Source: Candidatus Omnitrophota bacterium
GTDB taxonomy: Bacteria; Omnitrophota; Gorgyraeia; Pluralincolimonadales; Pluralincolimonadaceae
Direction of reading: 5' to 3'
DNA length: 64,000 nt
NCBI GenBank assembly: GCA_041653595.1
Contig: JBAZFB010000002.1
Location: 1-64,000 of the forward strand
A program made the position numbers and the translations under genes. The notes below the pieces were generated by a model, which did not search any database, was not told where the DNA came from, and was given only the letters and a program-made list of their open reading frames with translations. Shown piece by piece: positions 11,397 through 22,263 of this stretch. Positions within the stretch are counted from its first letter, which is position 1; the number at the start of each line of letters is the position of its first letter.

Positions 11397-11864
11397 ATGA
11401 GAAGACGTAAAGCCGAAGGAAGAGAGATTTTACCGGACCCGAAATTCAAGTCGAAGATCGTCTCCAAGTTCATGAATATGATCATGGAGTGCGGGAAGAA
11501 ATCGACCGCCGAACAGATCGTATACGGCGCATTTGAACAGGCGGCAAAGAAAGTCGGCAAAGAGCCGCTCGAGACTTTCCAGAAGGCGATCGATAACGCC
11601 AGGCCCCTGGTAGAGCTCAAATCCAGGAGAGTCGGCGGCGCGACATACCAGGTCCCGATCGAAGTGCGCCAGGACAGGGGAATCTCGCTCGCGATGAGGT
11701 GGATCAGGGATTTCGCAAGGAGCCGCAAAGGCAAGCCGATGGTCGATAAGCTGGCTGCCGAGATAATTGATGCTTATAACAGCACGGGATCCGCGGTAAA
11801 GAAACGCGAGGATATCCATAAGATGGCAGAGGCGAACAAGGCCTTCAGCCACTTCAGATGGTAA
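11397..11864 (+). CDS. rpsG: 30S ribosomal protein S7
   Basis: A 155-residue S7, the primary assembly protein of the 30S head. The N-terminal MRRRKAEGR and the central VGGATYQVP blocks typical of S7 are present. It lies 13 bases after rpsL and 51 bases ahead of the preferred fusA start. In enterobacteria S7 is the translational repressor of the str operon; nothing in this sequence allows that to be confirmed here. Confidence 0.97.
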   Translation: MRRRKAEGREILPDPKFKSKIVSKFMNMIMECGKKSTAEQIVYGAFEQAAKKVGKEPLETFQKAIDNARPLVELKSRRVGGATYQVPIEVRQDRGISLAMRWIRDFARSRKGKPMVDKLAAEIIDAYNSTGSAVKKREDIHKMAEANKAFSHFRW

Positions 11865-11915
11865 AAATGGACGACGATGGCTATAACAACACAGGTTGTA
11901 CCAAATAGACAAAAC

Positions 11916-13994
11916 ATGGCTAGAGAATACTCTTTAGAGAATACAAGGAACATAGGCATCATAGCTCATATAGATGCCGGAAAAACGACCACGTCCGAAA
12001 GGGTGCTCTTCTATACGGGCCGTGTCCATAAGATCGGCAGCGTCGACGAAGGCACCGCTACGATGGACTGGATGGCCCAGGAGCAGGAACGCGGGATCAC
12101 CATTACCTCGGCCAGCACGACGTGCTTCTGGAAAGATGTGCGAATAAACCTTATTGATACGCCGGGACATGTGGACTTCACGGTAGAAGTCGAGCGTTCG
12201 CTCAAGGTGTTGGACGGGGCTGTCGTCGTATTCTGCGCGGTCGGCGGTGTCGAGCCCCAGTCCGAGACGGTCTGGCGCCAGGCAGACAGGTACAAGGTCC
12301 CGAGGATCGCTTATATAAACAAGATGGACAGGACAGGAGCTGATTTCTTCGGGACGGTAAAACAGATGATAGAGAGATTGGGCGCTGTGCCTGTTCCGAT
12401 ACAGATACCTTACGGCAGTGAAGAGAATTTCAAGGGCATAGTCGACCTTATCGAGATGAAAGCCCTTAAGTATGATGACGTAAAAGGCGTGGAATTCGAG
12501 ACACAGGATGTGCCGGCCGACCTCCTCTCGATGGCGAAGGAATACCGCGCGCATATGATAGAGAAGATAGCCGAAGTCGACGACCACCTCATGGAAAAAT
12601 TCGTCCACGGTCAGGAGCCGACCATCGAAGAGATAAAGAAGGCGTTAAGGAAGGCCGTTATCAAGAGCGTCGTGGTCCCGGTCGTCTGCGGCAGTTCGTT
12701 CAGGAACAAAGGGGTCCAGCCGGTTTTGGACGCGGTATGCGATTACCTCCCGAGCCCGCTCGACGTGCCCTCCATGAAGGGATTAAATCCCGAGTCGGGA
12801 CAGCACGAGGAGAGGACGGCATCGGATGACCAGCCGTTCTGCGCGCTGGCTTTTAAGATAATGTCAGACCCGTACGTCGGAAAGCTTACTTATTTCAGGG
12901 TATATTCCGGCGTGCTTGAGGCTGGTTCATATATCTATAATTCGAACAAGGACGTCAAGGAGCGCGTCGGCAAGATAGTGCGTATGCATGCCAACAAGCA
13001 GGAGATAGTCGAGCAGGTCTATTCCGGTGAGATCGCCGCGGCGGTCGGGTTAAAGGACACAAAGACCGGCGACACGATCTGCGATGAGGAACATCCGATA
13101 ACTCTCGAGTCGATGCATTTCCCCGAGCCTGTCGTTTCGCTCGCTATCGAGCCGGCGACCAAGGCCGACCAGGACAAACTCGGTATGGTCTTGAATAAAT
13201 TCATGGAAGAGGACCCCTCTTTCAGGGTCAATTATAACCAGGAGACCGGACAGACCATAATATCCGGTATGGGAGAACTCCACCTTGAGATCATCGTCGA
13301 TAGGATGATGAGGGAATTCAAGCTCGAGGCGAATGTCGGTAAACCGCAGGTCGCGTATAAGGAGACCGTGACGAAACCTTCGCACAGCGTCGGGAAGTTC
13401 ATACACCAGTCCGGCGGCCGCGGCCAGTACGGCCATGTGGTTTTGGATATGGAGCCGGGCGAGCCGAATTCGGGCATTACTTTTATAAACAAGATCGTCG
13501 GCGGATCTATCCCGAAGGAATATATACCCGCGGCAAAAGCCGGCGTATTGATGGCGGCCAAGAGCGGCGCTCTCGCGGGATATCCGGTAATAGATGTCAA
13601 GGTCACATTAGTCGACGGCTCGTATCATGAGGTCGACTCATCGGAAATGGCGTTCAAGACCGCCGGCTCCATGGGCTTTGTGGACGGCCTGAAACGCGGG
13701 GGACCGGTATTACTCGAGCCTATCATGGAGATAGAGGTCACTATACCCGATGAATTCATGGGCTCGGTCATAGGAGACCTTAATTCACGCCGCGCAAAGA
13801 TAGATTCCATCAACCAAAGGGCTAACGCGAAGGTCCTCGCAGGGACCGTCCCGCTGGCCGAGATGTTCGGATACGCATCGGCCCTAAGGTCCTTGACACA
13901 GGGCCGTGGAACATATACAATGGAACCTTCGTGCTATACGGAAGTTCCGAGACAAATAGCGGAAAAAGTTATAGCTTCCGCGACGAAAGGCTAA
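11916..13994 (+). CDS. fusA: Elongation factor G
   Basis: GTPase that drives translocation on the ribosome. The start at 11916 gives 692 residues beginning MAREYSLE, the family consensus; an ATG at 11877 would add 13 residues with no match to the family and no better ribosome-binding site. G1 is A17-H18-I19-D20-A21-G22-K23-T24, the DTPGH and NKMD motifs follow in order, and domains II to V are complete. tuf follows after 13 bases with its own ribosome-binding site. Confidence 0.96.
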   Translation: MAREYSLENTRNIGIIAHIDAGKTTTSERVLFYTGRVHKIGSVDEGTATMDWMAQEQERGITITSASTTCFWKDVRINLIDTPGHVDFTVEVERSLKVLDGAVVVFCAVGGVEPQSETVWRQADRYKVPRIAYINKMDRTGADFFGTVKQMIERLGAVPVPIQIPYGSEENFKGIVDLIEMKALKYDDVKGVEFETQDVPADLLSMAKEYRAHMIEKIAEVDDHLMEKFVHGQEPTIEEIKKALRKAVIKSVVVPVVCGSSFRNKGVQPVLDAVCDYLPSPLDVPSMKGLNPESGQHEERTASDDQPFCALAFKIMSDPYVGKLTYFRVYSGVLEAGSYIYNSNKDVKERVGKIVRMHANKQEIVEQVYSGEIAAAVGLKDTKTGDTICDEEHPITLESMHFPEPVVSLAIEPATKADQDKLGMVLNKFMEEDPSFRVNYNQETGQTIISGMGELHLEIIVDRMMREFKLEANVGKPQVAYKETVTKPSHSVGKFIHQSGGRGQYGHVVLDMEPGEPNSGITFINKIVGGSIPKEYIPAAKAGVLMAAKSGALAGYPVIDVKVTLVDGSYHEVDSSEMAFKTAGSMGFVDGLKRGGPVLLEPIMEIEVTIPDEFMGSVIGDLNSRRAKIDSINQRANAKVLAGTVPLAEMFGYASALRSLTQGRGTYTMEPSCYTEVPRQIAEKVIASATKG

Positions 13995-14007
13995 AAGGAG
14001 GAATCCA

Positions 14008-15210
14008 ATGGCAAAGGAAAAATTTTTACGCAATAAGCCCCACGTTAACGTAGGCACAATAGGCCACGTAGACCACGGCAAGACGACATTGACCGCCGCC
14101 ATTACCATGTGCTTGAACAAGAAGGGTATGGCCGAGGTAAGGGCCTATGATTCTATCGATAACGCGCCCGAAGAGAAAGAGCGCGGCATCACGATAAACA
14201 TCGCCCACGTAGAATACCAGTCCGACAAGCGCCATTACGCCCACGTCGACTGCCCGGGCCATGCCGACTACATAAAGAACATGATCACCGGCGCCGCCCA
14301 GATGGACGGAGCTATCCTTGTCGTATCGGCCCCTGACGGCCCGATGCCCCAGACAAGAGAGCATATACTCCTGGCCCGCCAGGTAGGCGTCCCCTATATA
14401 GTCGTATTCATGAACAAATGCGACGTAGTCGACGATAAAGAGCTCTTAGACTTAGTCGAGCTCGAAGTAAGAGAACTCCTCACCAAGTATGAATTCCCCG
14501 GGGATAAGACCCCGATAGTCCGCGGCTCGGCCCTAAACGCCATGAACTGCGCCTGCGGCAAAGACGACTGCCCCAACTGCAAACCCATCTTTGAACTGGT
14601 TAAAGCATTAGACACCTACATCCCCGAACCCAAACGCGAGACCGATAAACCCTTCCTGATGGCCATCGAAGACGTATTCTCCATCACAGGCCGCGGCACC
14701 GTCGGCACCGGACGCATCGAGCGCGGTGTCGTCAAGGTAAACGACGAGGTCGAGATCGTAGGTATGCGCAAGGATACGCGTAAGACAGTAGTAACCGGCA
14801 TCGAGATGTTCCGCAAGCTCCTCGATGAGGGCATGGCAGGAGATAACGCAGGAGTCCTCTTAAGGGGCATCGAGAAGAAAGACCTGGAGCGCGGCCAGGT
14901 ATTGGCCAAGCCGGGTTCTATCACCCCGCACACCAAGTTCAAGGCCCAGGTCTACATCCTGACCAAGGAAGAGGGCGGCAGGCACACGCCGTTCTTTACC
15001 GGATACAGGCCCCAGTTCTACTTTAGGACCACAGATGTCACCGGCGTTTCCACATTGCCCGCGGGTGTCGAGATGGTCATGCCCGGAGATAACGTATCAT
15101 TCGAAGTCGAACTCATAATCCCCGTAGCCTTAGAGAAGGGCTTGCGCTTCGCCATACGCGAAGGCGGCCACACCGTAGGCGCGGGAGCGGTATCAGAGGT
15201 TATAGCGTAA
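14008..15210 (+). CDS. tuf: Elongation factor Tu
   Basis: Complete 400-residue EF-Tu that delivers aminoacyl-tRNA to the ribosome. GTP-binding motifs are GHVDHGKT at 19-26, DCPGH at 81-85 and NKCD at 136-139. Late in the G domain there is a cysteine cluster, C181, C183, C188 and C191, where many EF-Tu proteins have no cysteine; it looks like a small zinc knuckle. A strong AGGAGG site precedes the start. Codon choice seems to favour GTA and GAG-rich patterns differing from flanking genes, as expected for a very highly expressed gene. The last 100 bases repeat exactly at 1-100. Confidence 0.98.
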   Translation: MAKEKFLRNKPHVNVGTIGHVDHGKTTLTAAITMCLNKKGMAEVRAYDSIDNAPEEKERGITINIAHVEYQSDKRHYAHVDCPGHADYIKNMITGAAQMDGAILVVSAPDGPMPQTREHILLARQVGVPYIVVFMNKCDVVDDKELLDLVELEVRELLTKYEFPGDKTPIVRGSALNAMNCACGKDDCPNCKPIFELVKALDTYIPEPKRETDKPFLMAIEDVFSITGRGTVGTGRIERGVVKVNDEVEIVGMRKDTRKTVVTGIEMFRKLLDEGMAGDNAGVLLRGIEKKDLERGQVLAKPGSITPHTKFKAQVYILTKEEGGRHTPFFTGYRPQFYFRTTDVTGVSTLPAGVEMVMPGDNVSFEVELIIPVALEKGLRFAIREGGHTVGAGAVSEVIA

Positions 15211-15212
15211 AT

Positions 15213-15530
15213 ATGACTACCACAGTCCAGAAAGCCAGGATCAGGATAAAACTTAGGGCATACGACCACAGGGTCCTCGACCAATCCGCGGCCGAGATAG
15301 TGGAGACCGCGAAGAGGACCGGAGCGAAGGTCCTGGGACCGATACCCCTTCCGACGGATAAGGAAGTATATACGGTCCTGCGCTCGCCGCATATCGACAA
15401 GAAATCGCGCGAACAATTCCAGCTCAAGACGCACAAGCGCGTTTTGGATATCGTCGAGCCTACATCGAAGACGATCGATGCCTTGAAAAAACTCGATCTT
15501 CCGGCCGGTGTGGACGTGGAAATAAAGTAA
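15213..15530 (+). CDS. rpsJ: 30S ribosomal protein S10
   Basis: A 105-residue S10, usual length, part of the 30S head and partner of NusG in transcription-translation coupling. The N-terminal [16 protein letters not shown] block is characteristic. It starts two bases after the tuf stop, so the S10 operon here is a direct continuation of the str operon. It is followed by rplC, rplD and rplW in canonical order. Confidence 0.97.
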   Translation: MTTTVQKARIRIKLRAYDHRVLDQSAAEIVETAKRTGAKVLGPIPLPTDKEVYTVLRSPHIDKKSREQFQLKTHKRVLDIVEPTSKTIDALKKLDLPAGVDVEIK

Positions 15531-15558
15531 ATGAACAAAAGGATCAGGTAACCGTAAA

Positions 15559-16278
15559 ATGCCAGTAGGAATATTAGGAAAAAAAATAGGAATGAGCCAG
15601 GTCTTCAGGGATGACGGGAGGGTCATACCCGTCACCGTGATCGAGGCCGGCCCTTGCAATGTTCTGCAGATAAAGACAAAGGTCAAAGACGGATATGACG
15701 CCATCCAGATCGGCTTTGGCGAAAAGAAAGAAAAGAACGTAAGCAAGCCTGACATGGGAAAATTCAAGAAGACAAAAGTGACCCCTAAAAGGTACGTCAG
15801 GGAGATCAGGATTTCAGCCGACCAGAAGTTCGAGCTCGGCCAGCAGGTAAAGGTCGATGTTTTCGCCGCGGGCGATGCCGTAGATGTCATTGGCACCTCC
15901 ATAGGTAAAGGGTTCCAGGGCGGCATGAAGAGATGGCACTGGAGGGGCGGAAAGAAGACGCATGGTTCCACATCGCACCGCAGGGTCGGTTCAATAGGTT
16001 CATCTACTACCCCCGGTAGGGTTATAAGGGGTCATCATATGCCCGGGAGAATGGGCGGCGATACTGTGACCGTCCAGAACCTCGAGGTGGTAAAGATAGA
16101 TACGGAGAATAACCTCCTTGTAGTGGAAGGCGCTGTCCCCGGGCCTGCTAACAGCCTTTTGGTCATAAAGAAGGCGTTGAAACGCGCCAAGGCCAAGATC
16201 CCGCAGCTGGTACTCACCATGGAGAAGAAAGACAAGAAGAAGGAAGCGGCCCCAAAGAAAGAGGCTAAGAAGAAATAA
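15559..16278 (+). CDS. rplC: 50S ribosomal protein L3
   Basis: L3 of 239 residues, longer than the usual 205-215 because of a lysine/alanine-rich tail of about 25 residues. The core shows the GxxKGKGFxG-like [13 protein letters not shown] block and HGSTSHR, which reach toward the peptidyl-transferase centre. The tail is similar in character to the one on L17 in this window. It shares one base with the rplD start. Confidence 0.96.
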   Translation: MPVGILGKKIGMSQVFRDDGRVIPVTVIEAGPCNVLQIKTKVKDGYDAIQIGFGEKKEKNVSKPDMGKFKKTKVTPKRYVREIRISADQKFELGQQVKVDVFAAGDAVDVIGTSIGKGFQGGMKRWHWRGGKKTHGSTSHRRVGSIGSSTTPGRVIRGHHMPGRMGGDTVTVQNLEVVKIDTENNLLVVEGAVPGPANSLLVIKKALKRAKAKIPQLVLTMEKKDKKKEAAPKKEAKKK

Positions 16279-16907
16279 TGGCAGAAATAGAGATTTATAA
16301 TATAAAAGGTAAATCGGTCGGAAAGATCGAACTCGATAAAGATATATTCAACGGCGAGGTCAACGAAGCGATACTTCACCAGGTGATAAGGATGTATGAA
16401 GCCAACCAAAGGCAGGGCACCGCTTCCACGAAGACGCGTTCGGACGTTTCCGGCGGCGGCAAGAAACCTTGGAAGCAGAAGGGCACCGGCCGCGCCAGGG
16501 CAGGCACCATAAGGTCTCCTTTGTGGAGAGGCGGCGGTATAGTATTCGGCCCGCATCCGAGGGATTATTCCTACCAGGTGCCAAGGTCGGTTAAGAGGCT
16601 CGCGCTGATCTCGAGCCTTAACGCGAAATTAAACGACAAGAATATGATAGTTATTGATGAGATTAAGCTCGAGAAGGCGAAGACGAAAGAGATCGCCGCA
16701 GCACTGCGTAATTTAAAGGCCGAAAAGAAACCTTTGCTGGTGCTGGAAGAAAGAAATGAGACGGTGGTCAGGGCTTCCCGTAATATAGCCAACCTCCTGC
16801 TGAGGGATTACAAGTCGCTCAACGCGTACGAAGTGCTGAAACAGCAAAAGCTTGTTATGACCCAGAAGGCGCTTGCCGCCCTCACTAAAATACTGGTGAA
16901 ACAATGA
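16278..16907 (+). CDS. rplD: 50S ribosomal protein L4
   Basis: A 209-residue L4 (L4/L1e family) lining the exit tunnel. The extended internal loop with GGGKKPWKQKGTGRARAG is intact and lacks obvious macrolide-resistance changes. The end overlaps rplW by four bases (ATGA), which indicates translational coupling. It is normal in length. Confidence 0.96.
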   Translation: MAEIEIYNIKGKSVGKIELDKDIFNGEVNEAILHQVIRMYEANQRQGTASTKTRSDVSGGGKKPWKQKGTGRARAGTIRSPLWRGGGIVFGPHPRDYSYQVPRSVKRLALISSLNAKLNDKNMIVIDEIKLEKAKTKEIAAALRNLKAEKKPLLVLEERNETVVRASRNIANLLLRDYKSLNAYEVLKQQKLVMTQKALAALTKILVKQ

Positions 16908-17185
16908 TACGGAAATATAAGATATTGAAAGGATTGCTCCATTCGGAGAAGGGTTCGACGCTGCTGCCTTTTAATAAATATGTTTTCGAAGTCTACAAGG
17001 ACGCCAATAAGGCGGAGATAAAGAAAGCCATCGAGCTGGTATACAAAGTCAAGGTGAAAGACGTCAACACCATGATAATGTCCGGCAAATGGCGCAGGGT
17101 AAGGTTCAAACCGGGCAAGACGCCCGATTGGAAGAAGGCGATAGTGACATTGCGCAAGGGCGACAAGATAGACGTGACGACATAA
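16904..17185 (+). CDS. rplW: 50S ribosomal protein L23
   Basis: A 93-residue L23 located at the tunnel exit, where trigger factor and SRP dock. The motif [12 protein letters not shown], followed by the extended basic loop with [10 protein letters not shown], is typical. The start overlaps the rplD stop by four bases. rplB follows after ten bases. Confidence 0.95.
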   Translation: MIRKYKILKGLLHSEKGSTLLPFNKYVFEVYKDANKAEIKKAIELVYKVKVKDVNTMIMSGKWRRVRFKPGKTPDWKKAIVTLRKGDKIDVTT

Positions 17186-17195
17186 GGTAAAGCAA

Positions 17196-18020
17196 ATGCT
17201 AAAGACATATAAACCATATACGAAATCGAGAAGGTGGATGACATCGTCGGATTTCTCGATGTTGACGAAGAAAGAGCCGGAGAAGAATCTTCTCCTTCCG
17301 AAGAGGAAGAAGGCCGGGCGCAATAACCACGGCCATGTGACCGTACGCCACCAGGGCGGCGGCCATAAGAGGATGATCAGGATTGTGGATTTTAAGCGTG
17401 ACAAGGCCGGCGTACCTTCCAAGGTCATCGCGCTGGAGTACGATCCGAACAGGTCGGCTTTCCTCGCGCTGCTTGAATATGAGGGCGGGGAGCGCAGGTA
17501 TATCATAGCCCCGGTTGACCTGAAGGTAGGAGATGCGGTGATGTCCGGACCCGATGCCGATATAAAACCCGGCAATGCGCTCCCTATAAAGAATATACCG
17601 GTAGGTACATTTATACATAATATCGAGCTGGCCAAAGGTATGGGCGCGAAGATCGTCCGTTCGGCGGGAACGAGCGCGCAGCTCATGGCGAAGGAAGGCG
17701 AGTACGCCAACATAAAACTGCCTTCGGGCGAGATACGTCTTATCCACCTGGACTGCTATGCGACGATCGGTCAGGTCGGCAACGTCGACCACGGAAAAAT
17801 ATCGATAGGAAAGGCCGGAAGGAAGAGATGGATGGGTATACGCCCGACGGTAAGAGGCGTTGCGATGAACCCGCACGACCATCCGCACGGCGGCGGCGAA
17901 GGCAAGTCCGGGCAGGGTAACCCGCATCCGGTTTCACGTGAGGGTTTGCTTGCCAAGGGTTTTAGGACCAGGAAAAAGGGCAAGTATTCTGACAGATTGA
18001 TAATTAAGCGGAGGAGATAA
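17196..18020 (+). CDS. rplB: 50S ribosomal protein L2
   Basis: A 274-residue L2, standard length, needed for subunit association and the peptidyl-transferase centre. The [18 protein letters not shown] block near the N-terminus and the C-terminal [14 protein letters not shown] loop are both intact. It is followed three bases later by rpsS, in the canonical rplB-rpsS-rplV-rpsC order. Confidence 0.97.
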   Translation: MLKTYKPYTKSRRWMTSSDFSMLTKKEPEKNLLLPKRKKAGRNNHGHVTVRHQGGGHKRMIRIVDFKRDKAGVPSKVIALEYDPNRSAFLALLEYEGGERRYIIAPVDLKVGDAVMSGPDADIKPGNALPIKNIPVGTFIHNIELAKGMGAKIVRSAGTSAQLMAKEGEYANIKLPSGEIRLIHLDCYATIGQVGNVDHGKISIGKAGRKRWMGIRPTVRGVAMNPHDHPHGGGEGKSGQGNPHPVSREGLLAKGFRTRKKGKYSDRLIIKRRR

Positions 18021-18023
18021 TAG

Positions 18024-18305
18024 ATGGGTCGTTCGGCTAAAAAAGGGCCGTTTGTTGAACCGAAACTGCTCAAGAAGATAGAGAAGATGAAGGGCGACAA
18101 GAAGCCCATCAAGACATGGTCAAGAAGGTCGACCGTCATCCCGGAATTTATCGGTTATACTTTCCTGGTGCATAACGGGAACAAGTTCATCCCGGTCTTT
18201 GTCACCGAGAATATGGTAGGGCACAAACTGGGGGAGTTTTCCCCAACGAGGACGTTCAGGAAGCATGGCGGCGTCAAGTCTAAAGAAGCGCCGGCTGTAA
18301 CTTAA
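18024..18305 (+). CDS. rpsS: 30S ribosomal protein S19
   Basis: A 93-residue S19 of the 30S head, forming a pair with S13. The [13 protein letters not shown] start and the [17 protein letters not shown] block identify it. Length and position between L2 and L22 are as expected. Confidence 0.97.
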   Translation: MGRSAKKGPFVEPKLLKKIEKMKGDKKPIKTWSRRSTVIPEFIGYTFLVHNGNKFIPVFVTENMVGHKLGEFSPTRTFRKHGGVKSKEAPAVT

Positions 18306-18326
18306 ACCAGAGGATAATCGGAAGAG

Positions 18327-18734
18327 ATGGTATCAGCAGGAAGAGTAGTAGCTAAATATATCAAGACATCCCCTTATAAGATGCGCAAGGTCATGGACGT
18401 TATCAGGGGCAAGGACGTGAATTCAGCGCTCGGCATTTTAGAGAATATCGAAAAGCGTTCCCGCATCTACCTGATCCGCGCTTTGAAATCAGCGATCGCC
18501 TCGGCAAAGCAGGGCGGGAAGGTAAAGCAGGATGAGCTTTTCATCTGGAAGATAACCGCAGATGACGGCCCCACAATGAGGCGGTATAAAGCCGCGGCTA
18601 TGGGCAGGGCGACTATGATACGCAAGAGGACCAGCCACATAATAATTGAACTGGGCATGATGGAAGTGCCGGTCAAGAAAACTCCCGCCACGGGTGGGGT
18701 CAAAGGCGCCGCGCCAAAAACGGGGAAGAAATAG
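18327..18734 (+). CDS. rplV: 50S ribosomal protein L22
   Basis: L22 of 135 residues. The core is about 110 residues, with the tunnel-lining beta-hairpin region PTMRRYKAAAMGRATMIRKRTSH. A C-terminal addition of about 20 residues is rich in K, P, A and G, which resembles the tails on L3 and L17 here. rpsC follows after nine bases. Confidence 0.95.
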   Translation: MVSAGRVVAKYIKTSPYKMRKVMDVIRGKDVNSALGILENIEKRSRIYLIRALKSAIASAKQGGKVKQDELFIWKITADDGPTMRRYKAAAMGRATMIRKRTSHIIIELGMMEVPVKKTPATGGVKGAAPKTGKK

Positions 18735-18743
18735 GAGGGGTTA

Positions 18744-19448
18744 GTGGGTCATAAAGTAAATCCGATATCAATGAGGTTGGGATACATAAAGACCTGGAAA
18801 TCCCGTTGGTTTGCCAGGAAGAAGGGTTATGCCGATTTCCTCCACGAGGATCTAGATATCCGTAAATACGTCAAAAAGAGTTTTTCCGCGGCCGGCATAT
18901 CATCCATTGATATCGAACGCGCCAGCAACAAGGCGAAGGTTATAATTTATACCGCCAGGCCCGGTATCATAATCGGCAGGAAGGGCGCCGATATCGACCG
19001 CCTGCGCGACGACCTCCAGGATAAGACGAAGAAAGAAATATATATAGAGATAAAAGAGGTGAAGAACCCCTCCATAGATGCACAGCTTGTGGCGGAGAAC
19101 ATCGCCTTCCAGTTGGAGAAGCGCATCGCCTTCAGGCGCGCAATGAAGAAAGCGGTCCAGCAGGCGATGAATTCCGGCGCCCAGGGCATAAAGGTCAAAT
19201 GCGCGGGAAGGCTCGGCGGCGCAGAAATGTCACGTACCGAGGGTTATAAAGAAGGAAAGGTCCCGCTGCAGACTTTCAGGGCGGACATAGATTACGGCTT
19301 CACCGAGGCGCATACTACCTACGGCCTCATAGGCGTAAAATCGTGGATATACAAGGGCGATATCCTCGACAAGAAAGAGATAGCGAAGGCATCGGGTGAG
19401 GATACTGAGGGAACAGGTAAGGCGCCCGAGGCGCCCGCGCAAAGTTAA
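18744..19448 (+). CDS. rpsC: 30S ribosomal protein S3
   Basis: A 234-residue S3 with the KH RNA-binding domain ([11 protein letters not shown] block) and the C-terminal S3 domain that forms part of the mRNA entry channel. The start is GTG at 18744, placed behind AGGAGGGG, one of the clearest ribosome-binding sites in the block. The last 20 or so residues are an acidic and alanine/proline-rich tail. Confidence 0.96.
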   Translation: MGHKVNPISMRLGYIKTWKSRWFARKKGYADFLHEDLDIRKYVKKSFSAAGISSIDIERASNKAKVIIYTARPGIIIGRKGADIDRLRDDLQDKTKKEIYIEIKEVKNPSIDAQLVAENIAFQLEKRIAFRRAMKKAVQQAMNSGAQGIKVKCAGRLGGAEMSRTEGYKEGKVPLQTFRADIDYGFTEAHTTYGLIGVKSWIYKGDILDKKEIAKASGEDTEGTGKAPEAPAQS

Positions 19449-19488
19449 TCAAGCCCCGCAAAAAACGCGCGGGACGAGGAGCATTTAG

Positions 19489-19911
19489 ATGGCGTTATTT
19501 CCAAAAAGAGTAAAATACAGAAAGTCGCAAAGAGGCAGGCGCAAGGGCGTAGCGATGACCGGCTCGTCGATAGCATTCGGCGAATACGGCCTCCAGTGCC
19601 TCGAGAACGGCTGGATAAAGAATACACAGATAGAGGCGGCAAGGGTAGTCATCTCGCGCCACCTTAAAGGCGGCGGCAAGGCCTGGATAAGGATATTCCC
19701 GGACAAGCCGGTCAGCAAGAAGCCCGCTGAAACGAGGATGGGTAAAGGAAAGGGCATGACCGACCACTGGGTCGCCGTAATAAAGCGCGGAAGGATCCTG
19801 TTCGAGGTCGAGGGCCTTCCCGAGTCGATAGCCAAAGAGGCGATGCGCCTGGCTTCCTCGAAACTTCCTTTAAGAACTAAATTTGTGGCCAGGGCCAGAG
19901 CGGCCGCATAA
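19489..19911 (+). CDS. rplP: 50S ribosomal protein L16
   Basis: A 140-residue L16 that organises the A-site region of the large subunit. The N-terminal [13 protein letters not shown] block and the [14 protein letters not shown] block are characteristic. A short hairpin, CCCGC/GCGGG, lies in the 40-base gap before the gene and a GGAG site precedes the start. Confidence 0.96.
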   Translation: MALFPKRVKYRKSQRGRRKGVAMTGSSIAFGEYGLQCLENGWIKNTQIEAARVVISRHLKGGGKAWIRIFPDKPVSKKPAETRMGKGKGMTDHWVAVIKRGRILFEVEGLPESIAKEAMRLASSKLPLRTKFVARARAAA

Positions 19912-19930
19912 CCCGGGGAATTAACTTAAG

Positions 19931-20131
19931 ATGCCGATAAAAACACAGGAATTAAGGAATATGGCGGCGGAGGAGCTTAAAGCGAAATATAGCCTGCTTA
20001 CGGAATCGCTTTTCAAGCTGAACCAGCAGGCTAAGATCGGGAAGCTCGAGAAGCCCGACCAGATCCGCCAGATGAGGAAGGATATCGCGCGGATACTGAC
20101 CATAATAAGGGAAAAGGATATCAAGATATGA
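19931..20131 (+). CDS. rpmC: 50S ribosomal protein L29
   Basis: A 66-residue, two-helix L29 located near the tunnel exit next to L23. The ELRNMAAEELKAKY start and the QIRQMRKDIARILTIIRE helix match the family. It overlaps rpsQ by four bases. Confidence 0.95.
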   Translation: MPIKTQELRNMAAEELKAKYSLLTESLFKLNQQAKIGKLEKPDQIRQMRKDIARILTIIREKDIKI

Positions 20132-20376
20132 ACGAAAGAGGAAACAGGAAAGAATTATTAGGGATAGTGACCAGCGACAAGATGCAGAACACCATCGTCG
20201 TGAAGGTAGAGTCCTTCTCGAAGCACGCTGCCTACAAGAGGACCATCCGCAGGGTGAAGAAATTCAAGGTCCACGACGAGGAAAAGAAGGCGAAGGTCGG
20301 GGACAGGGTAAAGATAGTCGAGACACGCCCGATCTCCAAAGACAAGAGATGGAGATTGGTTGAGGTACTGAAATGA
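20128..20376 (+). CDS. rpsQ: 30S ribosomal protein S17
   Basis: An 82-residue S17 with an OB fold that binds 16S rRNA in the body of the 30S subunit. [17 protein letters not shown] and the closing [16 protein letters not shown] block are typical. It overlaps both rpmC and rplN by four bases, so translation of the three genes is probably coupled. Confidence 0.96.
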   Translation: MNERGNRKELLGIVTSDKMQNTIVVKVESFSKHAAYKRTIRRVKKFKVHDEEKKAKVGDRVKIVETRPISKDKRWRLVEVLK

Positions 20377-20741
20377 TACAGTTGCGTTCTATATTGGTTG
20401 TAGCCGATAATACCGGCGCGAAGAAAGCCGCCATGATACAGGTCCTGGGACGCCACGGAAAGGTAATGGCAGACCTTGGGGATATAATCAAGATACACAT
20501 AAAGGAGTCGACGCCGGACGCGATAGTAAAGAAGGGCGAGGTCGCCAACGCCGTAGTGGTAAGGCTGAAATCGCCGACCAGGAGATCCGACGGTTCTTAT
20601 CTCAGGTTCGACAGCAACGCGATCGTCATAATAGACACCCAAAAGAACCCCAGGGGCACGAGGATATTCGGCCCGGTGGCAAGGGAACTGCGCGACAGGG
20701 GTTTTTCGAAGATAATATCGTTAGCTCCAGAGGTAATATAG
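20373..20741 (+). CDS. rplN: 50S ribosomal protein L14
   Basis: A 122-residue L14, exactly the common length, forming part of an inter-subunit bridge. The [17 protein letters not shown] block and [14 protein letters not shown] block identify it. The gene abuts rplX directly. Confidence 0.97.
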   Translation: MIQLRSILVVADNTGAKKAAMIQVLGRHGKVMADLGDIIKIHIKESTPDAIVKKGEVANAVVVRLKSPTRRSDGSYLRFDSNAIVIIDTQKNPRGTRIFGPVARELRDRGFSKIISLAPEVI

Positions 20742-21056
20742 ATGATAAGGATAAGGAAGAACGACACGGTAATGATAATGAAGGGCAGGGATAACGGCAA
20801 AACGGGCCGCGTCATGAGGATACTGTCCGGTACCGGTAAGGCTATAGTCGAGGGGCGTAACTTCGTGAAGAAACATGCCCATAAGACACAGAAGAATCCG
20901 CAGGGCGGGATAATACAGATAGAGAGCCCGATAGCGCTGTCGAATATCATGCCTGTCTGCCCCAAATGCGGAAAACCGGTCAGGATCGGGATAGCGGCCG
21001 GTAAGGACGGCAAGAAGACGAGGATATGCATGAAATGCAAGGAGGCGCTTGCCTGA
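20742..21056 (+). CDS. rplX: 50S ribosomal protein L24, zinc-ribbon form
   Basis: A 104-residue L24 with an N-terminal KOW motif and a C-terminal extension holding four cysteines, C73-x2-C76 and C96-x2-C99. That layout is the C+ (zinc-binding) form of L24. L24 starts 50S assembly and lies near the tunnel exit. The stop overlaps the rplE start (TGATG). Confidence 0.95.
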   Translation: MIRIRKNDTVMIMKGRDNGKTGRVMRILSGTGKAIVEGRNFVKKHAHKTQKNPQGGIIQIESPIALSNIMPVCPKCGKPVRIGIAAGKDGKKTRICMKCKEALA

Positions 21057-21619
21057 TGAAAACGGCCACTATTACACCCAGGCTCGTCGGCTTCTACCAT
21101 AAGGAAGTGATACCGCAGCTGACCAAGAAATTCGGATACAAGAATCTCTTCCAGGTGCCGCGTATAAAGAAGATCGTCGTAAATATGGGGGTCGGGAAAG
21201 GCGCGGAAGACATAAAGATACTCGAAGCGGCGCTTGCCGACCTCACTACCATAACCGGGCAGAAGCCGGTAATAACGCGCGCCAAAAAGGCTATCGCGAA
21301 TTTCAAGATAAAAGAGGGTTCTCCCATAGGATGCAAAGTGACCCTGCGCGGCGCGAAGATGTATGAATTCCTGGACAGGTTGCTCAATATCGCCCTCCCC
21401 AGGATCAAGGACTTCCGCGGCGTGCCGGCAGATACGTTTGATGGGTCCGGCAATTACGCCCTCGGCCTGCGCGAGCAGACGATATTTCCGGAGATAGAGG
21501 TTGACAGGGTCGCGAGGGTCCAGGGTATGGATGTCATAATCGTGACGAGCGCCAAGTCGAATGACGAGGCGAGTGAGATGCTGCGTCTTTTCGGTATGCC
21601 TTTCAAAAAACAAGGTTAG
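21056..21619 (+). CDS. rplE: 50S ribosomal protein L5
   Basis: A 187-residue L5 that binds 5S rRNA and contacts the P-site tRNA. The start at 21056 (TGATG overlap with rplX) gives the usual length; an in-frame ATG at 21026 lies inside rplX and was rejected. The [14 protein letters not shown] block and [16 protein letters not shown] block are clear. Confidence 0.96.
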   Translation: MKTATITPRLVGFYHKEVIPQLTKKFGYKNLFQVPRIKKIVVNMGVGKGAEDIKILEAALADLTTITGQKPVITRAKKAIANFKIKEGSPIGCKVTLRGAKMYEFLDRLLNIALPRIKDFRGVPADTFDGSGNYALGLREQTIFPEIEVDRVARVQGMDVIIVTSAKSNDEASEMLRLFGMPFKKQG

Positions 21620-21622
21620 GAT

Positions 21623-21808
21623 ATGGCTAAAAAATCTTTGATAGAAAAATGGAAGAGGCCGGCTAAATTCTCGGCTAGGAAATACAACAGGTGCCGTCTC
21701 TGCGGCAGATCAGGCGGTTATCTGCGCAGGTTCGAGCTCTGCCGTATCTGTTTCAGGGAATTGGCATCGAAGGGTGAGATCCCCGGTATAACAAAAGCGA
21801 GCTGGTAA
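21623..21808 (+). CDS. rpsN: 30S ribosomal protein S14 type Z
   Basis: A 61-residue S14 of the short, zinc-binding type. C24-x2-C27 and C40-x2-C43 form the zinc site, and the [16 protein letters not shown] block is a textbook match. It lies three bases after rplE and ahead of rpsH, the normal place in the spc operon. Confidence 0.97.
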   Translation: MAKKSLIEKWKRPAKFSARKYNRCRLCGRSGGYLRRFELCRICFRELASKGEIPGITKASW

Positions 21809-21827
21809 TAATCTAAAAGGAATAGAA

Positions 21828-22217
21828 ATGTCCATTACAGATCCGATAGCTGATTTTTTGACACTGATAAGGAACGCGACCCGCGCCAAGAAAGAGAACG
21901 TGGATGTCGTGAAGTCCAGGATGAACAAGGAGATCCTCGAGATCATGAAGAGGGAGGGCTACATCTCCGACTTCAAACCGCTCGAAGAGTCACGCAAGGT
22001 CCGTGTCTACCTGAAATATTCATCGAACCGCAGCGTCATAAAGAATGTGAGGAAGATATCTAAGCCGGGTTTAAGGGTATATACGCCTTATAGCAAGATC
22101 CCGATCGTACTGCGCGGGCTCGGCGTGGCTGTCATATCGACCTCCAAAGGCGTAATAAGCAATAAAGAAGCCCGGGAACTTAAAGTGGGCGGCGAAGTAT
22201 TGTGCTATATATGGTAA
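21828..22217 (+). CDS. rpsH: 30S ribosomal protein S8
   Basis: A 129-residue S8 that binds the central domain of 16S rRNA. The start SITDPIADFLTLIRNA and the end GLGVAVISTSKGVISNKEA are family signatures. In E. coli S8 represses the spc operon; no S8 site was recognised here. Two short hairpins follow in the gap before rplF. Confidence 0.97.
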   Translation: MSITDPIADFLTLIRNATRAKKENVDVVKSRMNKEILEIMKREGYISDFKPLEESRKVRVYLKYSSNRSVIKNVRKISKPGLRVYTPYSKIPIVLRGLGVAVISTSKGVISNKEARELKVGGEVLCYIW

Positions 22218-22263
22218 TTCCCCCTCAGGGGATAAACCCGCTTCGGGGGATAAAAGGTGAAAA

